Assembly (NCBI RefSeq): GCF_002088275.1
Contig: NZ_AQQS01000001.1
Coordinates: 434,001-498,000, forward strand
Origin: Aurantimonas sp. 22II-16-19i
GTDB taxonomy: Bacteria; Pseudomonadota; Alphaproteobacteria; Rhizobiales; Rhizobiaceae
DNA length: 64,000 bases
Direction: 5' to 3'
How positions within the stretch are numbered: position 1 is the stretch's first letter; the number at the start of each line of letters is the position of its first letter. Below the pieces are notes generated by a model. That model was not told where the DNA came from. It saw only the letters and a program-made list of their open reading frames with translations, and made no database searches. Below are positions 54,914 to 63,368 of the stretch, piece by piece. The position numbers and the translations under genes were made by a program.

Positions 54914-55744
54914 ATGGAACAGGCTCCCGAGAAGACGCCGGACACGCTGCGGCGGGCGACCATCGACGCCCTCGCCGCGAGCGATCTGGAAGACAAGGTG
55001 CGGCTGACGAATCTCGCCTGCCGCCTCTGGTTCGCGCGTCGGCTCGGCCTCCATTCGCCGACCGATCCGGCCCATCCCGGCCGGCCGGGACGGCCCGAGA
55101 CGCCGGAGCTGGTCTCGCCGAAGAAGCTGAAGCGGCGCTCGGTGCATACCGAGGAGGGACGGGTCGTCCTGGTCCATGCCCTCGCCCATATCGAGCTGAA
55201 CGCCATCGACCTCGCCCTCGACATCGTCGCGCGCTTCGCCCGCGAGAAGATGCCGCAGAGCTTCTTCGATGGCTGGATGACGGTGGCGCTGGAGGAGGCC
55301 AAACACTTCGGCCTGTTGTCGCGCCGGCTGGGCGAACTCGGCTCCCATTACGGCGCCCTGCCCGCCCATGACGGGCTGTGGCAGGCGGTGGAGGAGACGG
55401 CGCACGATCTGTCGGCGCGGCTCGCCGTGGTGCCACTGATCCTCGAGGCGCGCGGCCTCGACGTGACGCCGTCGATGATCGACAAGCTGACCGCCGTCGG
55501 CGACCTCGACACCGCGAAGATCCTGGCGATCATCTACCGGGACGAGCAGAAGCACGTCGCCATCGGCGCCAAGTGGTTCCGCTTCCTGTGTGCCCGGCAC
55601 GGCGTCAACGCCGCCGAGCGTTTCGGCGTGCTGGTTCGCCAGAGCTTCCGCGGCGAGATCAAGGCACCGTTCAACGACCGGGCCCGGGCGGAGGCGGGCC
55701 TGACGCCGACCTTCTACCGCTCGCTCTCGCCGCGCTCGCGGTGA
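54914..55744 (+). CDS. DUF455 ferritin-like protein
   Basis: A 276-residue helical protein with the diiron-type pattern ALAHIELNAIDLALD near residue 90, ALEEAKHFGLLSRRL near 130 and IYRDEQKHVAIGAKWF near 210. These Glu/His pairs match ferritin-like DUF455 proteins (some related to MiaE-type tRNA hydroxylases). Function is unknown. It sits six bases after bcp, so a link with peroxide or iron metabolism is plausible. RBS for ATG 54914 is not strong; translational coupling is likely. Confidence 0.88.
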   Translation: MEQAPEKTPDTLRRATIDALAASDLEDKVRLTNLACRLWFARRLGLHSPTDPAHPGRPGRPETPELVSPKKLKRRSVHTEEGRVVLVHALAHIELNAIDLALDIVARFAREKMPQSFFDGWMTVALEEAKHFGLLSRRLGELGSHYGALPAHDGLWQAVEETAHDLSARLAVVPLILEARGLDVTPSMIDKLTAVGDLDTAKILAIIYRDEQKHVAIGAKWFRFLCARHGVNAAERFGVLVRQSFRGEIKAPFNDRARAEAGLTPTFYRSLSPRSR

Positions 55745-55780
55745 AATCCGCCGGGGCCGAGCGCCCGCGCCAACCAAACG

Positions 55781-55790
55781 TTAACCTTAA
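55781..55790 (+). promoter_or_regulatory. TTAACCTTAA element upstream of the M23 peptidase gene
   Basis: TTAACC followed directly by TTAA lies 58 bases before the M23 start. The TTAACC half matches the core of alphaproteobacterial CtrA sites, but the spacing is not the canonical TTAA-N7-TTAA. Two more TTAACC motifs precede the L,D-transpeptidase pair. Confidence 0.3.
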
Positions 55791-55847
55791 CGCCCTCTAA
55801 TCGCCGTCGACGAGAGCCCTCTCCCGGGCCGCCCACCCAAGCGATCG

Positions 55848-57299
55848 ATGTCGATGCAGGCGAGCAAGCTGACCAGCACCTTTGGCCGACGCAAGGAGCC
55901 CCATACCGTCATCATCGCGCAGGGGGAACGCGTCCGGCATTTCACCGTCGGGCGCGGAAGCCTGATCCTCGCAGCCGCCGTCACCGTCCTGGTCGCGGCC
56001 TCGGCCATTACGATGCCGCTCGGCTACGTCCTGTCGGCGCCAGAGGAAACCGGCGCCGCCGGGCGCCCCTGGGACGGCCAGGACGACTACGAGCGGCGGA
56101 TCGCCACGCTGCGCGCCGAACTCGACCGGGCGACCAGCCGCCAGTTCCTCGCCCGCAAGATGGTGGAGAGCAAGGTCGACGTCCTGCTCGAACAGCAGGA
56201 GCAGCTGGCCGCGCGCTACGAGAAGCTGCAGCCGCTGTTCGACCGGGCGACGTCCACCGGCCTTCTCGTCGCCGCCGTCCCGGTCCCGACGCCGAAACCG
56301 GAATCGGATGACCTGTCGGGCCACGACACCGGTCCCGCGTCGGATTCGGTGGAGATCGCCGGCGATGCCGAGATCGACGCGATCGACGCGATTCCCGGTG
56401 AGTCCGGCGCACCGGCTCCGTCCGACCCTGCCCCAGCTCCTGCCGCCAACGCCTTCGCTCCCGACGACGGTGCCGCGACGGCCGACTGGCTCGGCCGGCT
56501 GCGTGCCGAGGTCGCGCCCCAGGCACGCGCTGTGCCCGTTGCCGCCGCAGCGCAGCCCGCGCGCGCCGGCGGCCGGACAGGCGCCGTCATTTCGGACGAG
56601 AGCCTGCGGCAGATCGGCGCCGCGATCAGCGTCGCCGAACTCGCCCAGCTGCGAAACCTCGAGGCGCTCGCCTCCACCGCCCGCGGTCGCGCGGTGCAGA
56701 TTTCCACCGCCCTCGCCTCGGCCGGCATCGCGGTGGCCGACATCTCTGGCGAGGCCTCCGACCAGGAGGGGGCGACCGGCGGCCCCTACGAGCCGGTTCC
56801 CGCTTCGGACGCCTTCGAGGCGAGCGTCGCCGAGCTCGACGCCGCCCTCGACCAGCTCCAGCGCGTCAGCGCCGTTGCGCGGGAGCTGCCCTTCGAGCGC
56901 CCGATGCCGGGCTCGCGCGTCACCTCCACCTTCGGGGTGCGGGCCGATCCGTTTCTCGGCCGCAAGGCGCTCCATGCCGGGATCGACTTCGCCGAGGCCC
57001 AGGGAACCGCCATCCACGCGACGGCACCGGGAACGGTGACCAAGGCCGGCAATTTCGGCGGCTACGGCAACATGGTCGAGATCGACCACGGCAACGGCAT
57101 CTCCACCCGCTACGGCCACATGGCGCGGGTCACGGTGGATGTCGGCCAGACGGTCGGGCGCGGCGCGACGATCGGCGCCGTCGGCTCGACGGGGCGCAGC
57201 ACCGGCCCGCATCTGCACTACGAGGTCCGCCGCGACGGCGTCGCCGTCGACCCGGCGAAGTTCTTCCGCATCGGCGACCGGATCCGCGCCTTCGGGTAA
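55848..57299 (+). CDS. Membrane-anchored M23 (LytM-type) metallopeptidase
   Basis: A 483-residue cell-wall hydrolase or divisome regulator. A transmembrane helix lies at about residues 40-65 (LILAAAVTVLVAASAITM), followed by a coiled coil (about 80-130, YERRIATLRAELDR), a Pro/Ala-rich linker and a C-terminal peptidase M23 domain (about 355-480). Zinc ligands are in HAGIDFAEAQ (His, Asp) and HLHYEVRRDG, with a third His in TRYGHMARV; all are present, so it may be active. Rhizobial members act in peptidoglycan remodelling at the division site or the growth pole. Confidence 0.93.
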   Translation: MSMQASKLTSTFGRRKEPHTVIIAQGERVRHFTVGRGSLILAAAVTVLVAASAITMPLGYVLSAPEETGAAGRPWDGQDDYERRIATLRAELDRATSRQFLARKMVESKVDVLLEQQEQLAARYEKLQPLFDRATSTGLLVAAVPVPTPKPESDDLSGHDTGPASDSVEIAGDAEIDAIDAIPGESGAPAPSDPAPAPAANAFAPDDGAATADWLGRLRAEVAPQARAVPVAAAAQPARAGGRTGAVISDESLRQIGAAISVAELAQLRNLEALASTARGRAVQISTALASAGIAVADISGEASDQEGATGGPYEPVPASDAFEASVAELDAALDQLQRVSAVARELPFERPMPGSRVTSTFGVRADPFLGRKALHAGIDFAEAQGTAIHATAPGTVTKAGNFGGYGNMVEIDHGNGISTRYGHMARVTVDVGQTVGRGATIGAVGSTGRSTGPHLHYEVRRDGVAVDPAKFFRIGDRIRAFG

Positions 57300-57315
57300 G
57301 CGTCGTGGTCGGAGG

Positions 57316-57933
57316 TCAACGAAAGCGAACGTTCGAAGGGCTGTTATCGATTGAACGCCAATCGAAAATCCGTTGCTGCACCGTCACTCGTTTTTTATCG
57401 AAGACATCTGTATAGTTGACGCTTATTCCGAGGGCGATTTCGTTCCCTGCATGATGATCTTGTTTGAGATCTTCATCGCACGAAATAACAATTCGGCGGG
57501 TGGCTTCACGCCCCCCTGCCAACATCCCGCACCTTGTCGGTCCAGAAACTGACAGTCGCTCAGCAGAGCTATTCAAGAAATTGCCGTCGGCCGCATATCT
57601 CTCGGCTCTACCGATTAAAATCACGTCGTAGGCAGGCGTCGCGCCTGAATTTATGACCGTCAGATCAACGAAGAGATCCGGCCGAACTGTGAGTTGTAGC
57701 GAGGTACCGTCGCCGCCCTCAGCGCGCGGTTTGTAGTTCCAATATGCCTGAACCTGCTGGATTATCGGATAAGCTCGGACTTGACGCTCGTGCGAGCTTC
57801 TACCGGCATCCAGGGATGCGACAGCGACATCTGCGGTTCTTTTGGCGATGTGGAGCAGACGCCAGCTGACGGCTAGAGAAAGCGCCGACATAACCAGAGC
57901 CACATACTCAACCATGTGTGAGCTATCGATCAC
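57316..57933 (-). CDS. Membrane-anchored hypothetical protein, low GC, probably acquired
   Basis: A 205-residue protein with one N-terminal transmembrane helix (MVEYVALVMSALSLAVSWRLL) followed by a soluble domain with beta strands (LFVDLTVINSGATPAYDVILIG; IALGISVNYTDVFDKKR). The C-terminal NYTDVFDKKRVT pattern occurs in assorted accessory-region hypotheticals, but I recognise no named family. Composition is visibly less GC-rich than the neighbours (many AAT, ATT, GAT codons). The likely start is ATG 57915 or 57933. It is inserted between the M23 gene and prfB, normally conserved neighbours. Confidence 0.6.
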   Translation of the reverse strand: MIDSSHMVEYVALVMSALSLAVSWRLLHIAKRTADVAVASLDAGRSSHERQVRAYPIIQQVQAYWNYKPRAEGGDGTSLQLTVRPDLFVDLTVINSGATPAYDVILIGRAERYAADGNFLNSSAERLSVSGPTRCGMLAGGREATRRIVISCDEDLKQDHHAGNEIALGISVNYTDVFDKKRVTVQQRIFDWRSIDNSPSNVRFR

Positions 57934-58060
57934 GTGAACCTCGAAACTACGAGCTTAGAGAGGCTCTAGCACGACTAAGACGAGAACCAACTCGAGAAAA
58001 CCGTAGTTTCTTGAGCGGCGGGTATCTGCCCGCCGCGGTTGATTTGGCCCGCGACCTACA

Positions 58061-59189
58061 TCAGTCGATGTCCTCGACCTCGGCCTTGCCGCCCTCGACG
58101 CGCTGGGCGAGCGCGGCTTCCATGAAGGCGTCGATGTCGCCGTCGAGCACGTCCTGGGGCGTGGTGCTCTCGACGCCGGTCCGCAGGTCCTTGACCAGCT
58201 GGTAGGGCTGGAGGACGTAGGAGCGGATCTGGTGGCCCCAGCCGATGTCGCTCTTCGAGGCGGCCTCGGCGTTGGCTGCCGCCTCGCGCCGTTCCAGCTC
58301 GGCCTCGTAGAGCCGCGCCTTCAGCATGTTCCAGGCGGTGGCCCGGTTCTTGTGCTGCGAGCGCTCCTGCTGACAGGCGACGACGATGCCGGTCGGGATA
58401 TGGGTGATGCGCACCGCAGAATCGGTGGTGTTGACGTGCTGGCCGCCGGCGCCCGACGCCCGGTAGGTGTCGATCCGGCAGTCCGACTCGTTCACCTGGA
58501 TGTCGATCGTGTCGTCGACGACCGGATAGACCCACACCGAGGCGAAGGAGGTGTGCCGCCGGGCCTGGCTGTCATAGGGCGAGATCCGCACCAGGCGATG
58601 GACGCCCGATTCGGTCTTCATCCAGCCATAGGCGTTGTGACCCTTGAACAGCAGCGTCGCGGACTTGATCCCGGCCTCTTCGCCGGGATGCTCCTCCAGC
58701 ACCTCCACCTTCATCTTCGAGCGCTCCGCCCAGCGCATGTACATGCGCTGCAGCATCTCGGCCCAGTCCTGGCTCTCGGTGCCGCCGGCACCGGAATGGA
58801 CCTCGACATAGGTGTCGTTGGAATCGGCCTCGCCCGAGAGCAGCGATTCGATCTGGCGCTTGGCGACCTCGACCTTGACCGCGCGGATCGCCGTCTCGGC
58901 CTCCGTGACGATGCTCTGGTCGCCCTCCTCCTCGCCCATGGCGATGAGTTCGATACTGTCCTGGAGGGTCTGGTCGAGCGAGCGGATCGCTGAGATGGCG
59001 CTTTCCAGCTGCTGGCGCTCGCGCATCAGCGCCTGGGCCTCGGCCGGATCGTTCCAGATCGAGGGATCTTCGGCCTTCTGGTTCAGGACATCGAGGCGTC
59101 TGAGGGATTTATCCCAGTCAAAGATGCCTCCTCAGCAGGCTTATGGCCTGCTTGATTTCGTCGACCAAGGTCTCGATTTCGGCACGCAT
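58061..59189 (-). CDS. prfB: Peptide chain release factor 2, with programmed +1 frameshift
   Basis: RF2 reads UGA and UAA stop codons. The gene is in two frames: 23 codons from ATG 59189 to CTT at 59123-59121, then in-frame TGA 59120-59118, where a +1 shift enters the main frame and continues to 58061. The full product is about 375 residues. The tripeptide SPF-equivalent region and the GGQ motif ([13 protein letters not shown]) for peptidyl hydrolysis are present. AGGAGA precedes the ATG. A TGA-reading autoregulatory shift occurs in most bacterial prfB genes. Confidence 0.95.
59118..59132 (-). promoter_or_regulatory. prfB recoding site
   Basis: On the minus strand a Shine-Dalgarno-like AGGAGG (59132-59127) is followed by CAT, then CTT TGA C. 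This is the canonical RF2 slippery sequence with internal SD element three bases upstream of CTT. When RF2 is scarce, the ribosome slips from CTT to TTT and decodes GAC, reading through. Confidence 0.93.
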
Positions 59190-59341
59190 GCCGCATTCTC
59201 CTGCAAGTGGCTGACGGGCCGGCTGCAATGCTGGCCCGGAGTGGCGAAACTGCGATGGAAGCCCCGGCTCTTACCGGTCCGGGCGCGCCGTCGTCAACAC
59301 GCGGCAGCCGAACCGCCAGGGATCCCGCGACAGGGCGACGG

Positions 59342-61786
59342 TCAGAACAGTCCGCCGGCGCCCTGGGTGATGGCCTGCTCGGCCTGCTGCGAGATCTGGC
59401 CGCCGCCGGGGCCCGAAGCAATCTCGTCCTCGCCGATGATCTGGTAGGAGTCCGCCGGGCCCGTGCCGGGCTTGAAGGCCTCCATGATCACGTCGGGGCC
59501 GGAGCCCGAGGCGCGCATGCCGGTCTTGCGGTTGACGGCGATCAGCTCCATGCCCTCGGGCACCTTGAAGTCGACCGGCTTCTTGCCCTTCAGCGCTTCC
59601 TTCATGAAGTCGATGAAGACCGGCGCCGCGAGGCCGCCGCCGGTGGCGCCGTGACCCATCGGCTGCGGGTTGTCGTAGCCGAGATAGACGCCGCAGACGA
59701 GATCCGGCGTGAAGCCGACGAACCAGGCGTCCTTCTCGTCGTTGGTTGTGCCGGTCTTGCCGGCCACCGGCACGCCGAGCGCCTTGACCCGCGTCGCCGT
59801 GCCGCGCTGGACGACACCCTCCATCATCGAGGTGATCTGGTAGGCGGTCATCGGGTCGAGCACCTGGTCGCGCTCGTCGACGAGCTCCGGCTCGGCCTGG
59901 CCGTCATATTCGCGGGTGTTGCAGTCGGCGCAGAAGCGCTGGTCGTGCTTGTAGACGGTCCGGCCGTAGCGGTCCTGCACCCGGTCGATCAGCGACGGCT
60001 CGATCGAGCGGCCGCCATTGGCGATCACCGAATAGGCGGTGACCATCCGCAGGACGGTGGTCTCGCCGGCACCGAGGGCCATCGGCAGATAGGGCTTCAG
60101 ATGGTCGTAGATGCCGAAGCGCTCCGCATAGGCGGCGACGAGATCCATGCCCATGTCCTTGGCGAGGCGCACGGTCATGAGGTTGCGGCTCTTCTCGATG
60201 CCGAGCCGCAGGGTCGAGGGACCGGCATAGCCGCCGCCGTAGTTCTGCGGCGTCCAGTAGCCGCCATTGCCGTCCGGCAGCGACACCGGCCCATCCATGA
60301 TCACCGAGGCGGGCGTGTAGCCGTTGTCGAGGGCGGCCGAATAGACGAATGGCTTGAACGAGGATCCGGGCTGGCGATAGGCTTGGCTGGCCCGGTTGAA
60401 TTCGGACTGGTCGTAGGAGAAGCCGCCGACCATGGCGCGCACCCGGCCGGTCTCCGGCTCCATGGCGACGAGCGCGCCCTGCACCTTGGGCGGCTGGCGG
60501 AGCAGGTAGCCGTCGCCGTCGCCTGCCTTCTCCACATAGACCACGTCGCCACGCGACAGCACCTGGTCGGCGGAGCGGACCGAGCCCTTCTGGTCCCTGG
60601 TGTCCAGCCTGAGGGCCCATTTCATGTCGGACAGCGCGATCGTGCCGATGTCGCGCTGGCTGTCCAGCGCCCCCGAGATCGCCCGGCGCGGCTGCACGCC
60701 GACGCTGACACGGTCCGCATTGGCTTCGAGCACCACGGCGAGCCGCCACTGCGGCACGTCCGCCAGGGCCTCGACCTTGCCGACCTCGGCGCCCCAGTCG
60801 CTGCCGATATCGATGGTCGTCACCGGGCCGCGGTAGCCGCGCTGCTGGTCGAAGGCGACGAGCGCGTTCTGCAGCGCCGCCCTCGCCTCCTTCTGCAGGG
60901 CCGGGTCGAGGGTCGTTCTGACCGAGAGTCCGCCCTCGTAGAGCGCCTTGGAGCCGTAGCGCTGGACGATTTCGCGGCGCACGTCCTCGGTGAAGTACTG
61001 GGAGGAGGCGAGATAGGTGCCGGACGGGCGCGGATTGACCTTGATCGGCTTCTCCTTCGCCGCGCTGGCCTCCTGCTGATCGATGACGCCGTTCGCCGTC
61101 ATCTGGGCGATCACCCAGTTGCGGCGGTCGAGCGCCCGATCGTAGTCGCGAAACGGATTGTAGTTCTCCGGCGCCTTCGGCAGCGCGGCGAGATAGGCGG
61201 CTTCCTCGACGCTCAGCTCGGTCACCGACTTGTCGAAATAGGCCAGAGCCGCGGCGGCGATGCCGTAGGAGCCCATGCCGAGATAGATCTCGTTCAGATA
61301 GAGTTCGAGGATCTTGTCCTTCGAATAGGCCTGCTCGATGCGCAGCGAGAGGATCGCCTCCTTGAGCTTGCGGTCGAGGGTGCGCTCGTTGGTCAGGAGG
61401 AAGTTCTTCGCCACCTGCTGGGTGATGGTCGAGGCGCCCTGCATGCGCCCGCCCTTGGCGAGCACCATGACGGCGCGCCCGACGCCCTCGATGTCGATGC
61501 CGGGATGGGAGTAGAAGTTCTTGTCCTCGGCGGAGAGGAAGGCGTTCTTGACGAGGTCCGGGATCGCCTGGATCGGCAGGAACAGCCGGCGCTGGGACGC
61601 ATATTCCGCCATCAGCTGCCCGTCGGAGGCGTGTACCCGCGTCGTCACCGGCGGCTCGTACTTGGCCAGCACCTGATAGTCCGGCAGCCCCTCGGCCGTG
61701 CGCTCGACATACCACGCCACCGCACCGGCGACGAAGATGAAGAGAACCGACCCGATGCCGAAGAAATAACCGATCAGTCTGATCAT
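59342..61786 (-). CDS. mrcA: Penicillin-binding protein 1A (bifunctional transglycosylase/transpeptidase)
   Basis: The 814-residue class A PBP polymerises and cross-links peptidoglycan. It has an N-terminal transmembrane helix (about residues 5-26). The glycosyltransferase domain (about 50-225) has catalytic Glu87 in LSAEDKNFYSHPG and GASTITQQ. An OB-like linker follows, then the transpeptidase domain (about 430-740) with SSFK (Ser475, Lys478) and KTGTT. Its position between the amidase and prfB is the standard rhizobial order. ATG 61786 has GGAG upstream. Confidence 0.96.
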   Translation of the reverse strand: MIRLIGYFFGIGSVLFIFVAGAVAWYVERTAEGLPDYQVLAKYEPPVTTRVHASDGQLMAEYASQRRLFLPIQAIPDLVKNAFLSAEDKNFYSHPGIDIEGVGRAVMVLAKGGRMQGASTITQQVAKNFLLTNERTLDRKLKEAILSLRIEQAYSKDKILELYLNEIYLGMGSYGIAAAALAYFDKSVTELSVEEAAYLAALPKAPENYNPFRDYDRALDRRNWVIAQMTANGVIDQQEASAAKEKPIKVNPRPSGTYLASSQYFTEDVRREIVQRYGSKALYEGGLSVRTTLDPALQKEARAALQNALVAFDQQRGYRGPVTTIDIGSDWGAEVGKVEALADVPQWRLAVVLEANADRVSVGVQPRRAISGALDSQRDIGTIALSDMKWALRLDTRDQKGSVRSADQVLSRGDVVYVEKAGDGDGYLLRQPPKVQGALVAMEPETGRVRAMVGGFSYDQSEFNRASQAYRQPGSSFKPFVYSAALDNGYTPASVIMDGPVSLPDGNGGYWTPQNYGGGYAGPSTLRLGIEKSRNLMTVRLAKDMGMDLVAAYAERFGIYDHLKPYLPMALGAGETTVLRMVTAYSVIANGGRSIEPSLIDRVQDRYGRTVYKHDQRFCADCNTREYDGQAEPELVDERDQVLDPMTAYQITSMMEGVVQRGTATRVKALGVPVAGKTGTTNDEKDAWFVGFTPDLVCGVYLGYDNPQPMGHGATGGGLAAPVFIDFMKEALKGKKPVDFKVPEGMELIAVNRKTGMRASGSGPDVIMEAFKPGTGPADSYQIIGEDEIASGPGGGQISQQAEQAITQGAGGLF

Positions 61787-62141
61787 CGAAACTCCGTCCG
61801 GCCGCCCGGATTGTCCGGCGCCCGCATTGCCTGGCGCCCGCTGCCCTAGGCCCACTGTCCGGCGGACGATCGCTCAGCCGATCGCCCTCCCCCTCAGGGA
61901 TGGCCGCCCCATCCCTCTCCCCGCTGGACCGCGCGGGGACAAGCCTGCCATGACCGCAAATTGCGGCGTTGCGATGGATCGGCCCGGATTTTCCGGCATC
62001 TGCGCAGATGAATGTTGCCGAATTGCCACGAACATTCGCAAACCCGACAAGGCCCGGTCAAGCTTTGCCGATCCGGCTGCGACGCCAGCGTCGCAGCGGC
62101 GAATCGCCCCAGCATCCAACCGGCTGATCGGGCGGTGCTTT
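61787..62141. other. Intergenic, no gene seen
   Basis: These 355 bases lie between the end of the amidase gene and the start of mrcA on the minus strand. No credible gene, tRNA or perfect repeat is visible; a mrcA promoter may be here (CTTGTC at about 62059-62054 on the minus strand with a poor -10). Confidence 0.35.
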
Positions 62142-63368
62142 TCAGCCGCGCCCTTCCGCCGCCTTGAGCGCGTCCGCCTGGCCGCCGCGAAAGAACCCGA
62201 TGATCGATTCGGCGATGGCGGAGGTGATCTTGCGCCGCCACGCGTCGTCCTTCAGCAGCTTCTCGTCCTTGTCGTTGGACAGGAACCCCATCTCGACCAG
62301 AACCGAGGGGATGTCCGGCGCCTTCAGGACCCGGAAGCCCGCCGAGCGCTTCGGGTTCTTGATGAGTTCGATGTTGCGCCTCGACAGGTCGGTGACGAGG
62401 GCCGAGGCGAAGTGCTCGGAAAAGCTCACCGTCTCCCGGCGCGTCAGGTCGAGCAGGATGTCGAAGATCTCCGGCGAGGTCTCCTGGAAGCCCGTCGGAG
62501 CGAAACGGTCGGAGGCGTTCTCGTTCGCGGCGATCTGCCGGGAGAGCTCGTCCGATGCGTCTTCCGACAATGTGTAGACCGTCGCCCCGCGCAGCGCCTT
62601 GTAATGAATCGAATCGGCGTGGATGGAGAGAAAGAGATCGGCTCCGAACTCGCGCGCCGCCGCGGCCCGCGCGTCGAGCGGGATGAAAACGTCGCTGTTG
62701 CGGGTGAGCTCCGCGTCGACGTTCGGATAAGCGCGAAGGAGGTCACGCAGCATCCGGGCGTTTTCCAGATTGACGTTCTTCTCCATGGTCCCGGAGGGCG
62801 AGACGGCACCCTTGTCGTCGCCGCCATGACCGGGATCGATGACGATCGTCAGCTTCCGGGGACCGGCCGTCCGGGCCGGGGGACCGTCCTCGCTCCGGGG
62901 AGCCGACGGCTCGGCCGCCGTGGCCGCAACCTGCCCCGCGTCGTCAGGCGCGCGGCCCGGCACCGTGAGCGCGACGTCGACGACCTGACTGCCGTCCTCC
63001 AACCGCTCGCTCAAGGCGGCGGCCGCCGGAGCCTTGAGCCGGAAGATCACCCGGTAGCGATCCGCGGTCACGAGCCCGTGGCGCACCGTCGAGGCCAGCG
63101 GATTGTCCGGCAGCTGGTCGAACCCGACGGCCGGAACCGTGTCCTCGAAGTCCACCGCGATGCGGTCGGGATTCTTCAGGGCGAAGCTGCGGACGCGGGT
63201 CTTGCCGGTGAGCGTGAAGCGAACCGACAGGCCGGCCTTGCTGGCGGTGGGCTCGATGCGGGTGATGACGCGCTCCTCTCCGGCCATCGCGACACCACTG
63301 GCCGAAAGGCCGAGAACCGGAACGAGAAGGGCAAGGACGAGAGCAGCGAGCGAACGGCCGGCGATCAT
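62142..63368 (-). CDS. amiC: N-acetylmuramoyl-L-alanine amidase (AmiC type, AMIN domain)
   Basis: A 408-residue periplasmic amidase that splits daughter-cell peptidoglycan. The signal peptide is cleaved near AMAG (about residues 28-30). The AMIN domain (about 34-130) is followed by a Pro/Ala-rich linker. The Amidase_3 domain (about 175-395) has the zinc ligands in IDPGHGGDDKGAV, a later LSIHADSIH and VEMGFLSNDKDE with the catalytic Glu. It leads the amidase-mrcA-prfB series and faces a long gene-free region upstream. Confidence 0.95.
   Translation of the reverse strand: MIAGRSLAALVLALLVPVLGLSASGVAMAGEERVITRIEPTASKAGLSVRFTLTGKTRVRSFALKNPDRIAVDFEDTVPAVGFDQLPDNPLASTVRHGLVTADRYRVIFRLKAPAAAALSERLEDGSQVVDVALTVPGRAPDDAGQVAATAAEPSAPRSEDGPPARTAGPRKLTIVIDPGHGGDDKGAVSPSGTMEKNVNLENARMLRDLLRAYPNVDAELTRNSDVFIPLDARAAAAREFGADLFLSIHADSIHYKALRGATVYTLSEDASDELSRQIAANENASDRFAPTGFQETSPEIFDILLDLTRRETVSFSEHFASALVTDLSRRNIELIKNPKRSAGFRVLKAPDIPSVLVEMGFLSNDKDEKLLKDDAWRRKITSAIAESIIGFFRGGQADALKAAEGRG

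Noticed and set aside
59026-59189. prfB as a frameshifted pseudogene
   Set aside because: The in-frame TGA is inside the canonical RF2 recoding site, so the break is programmed.
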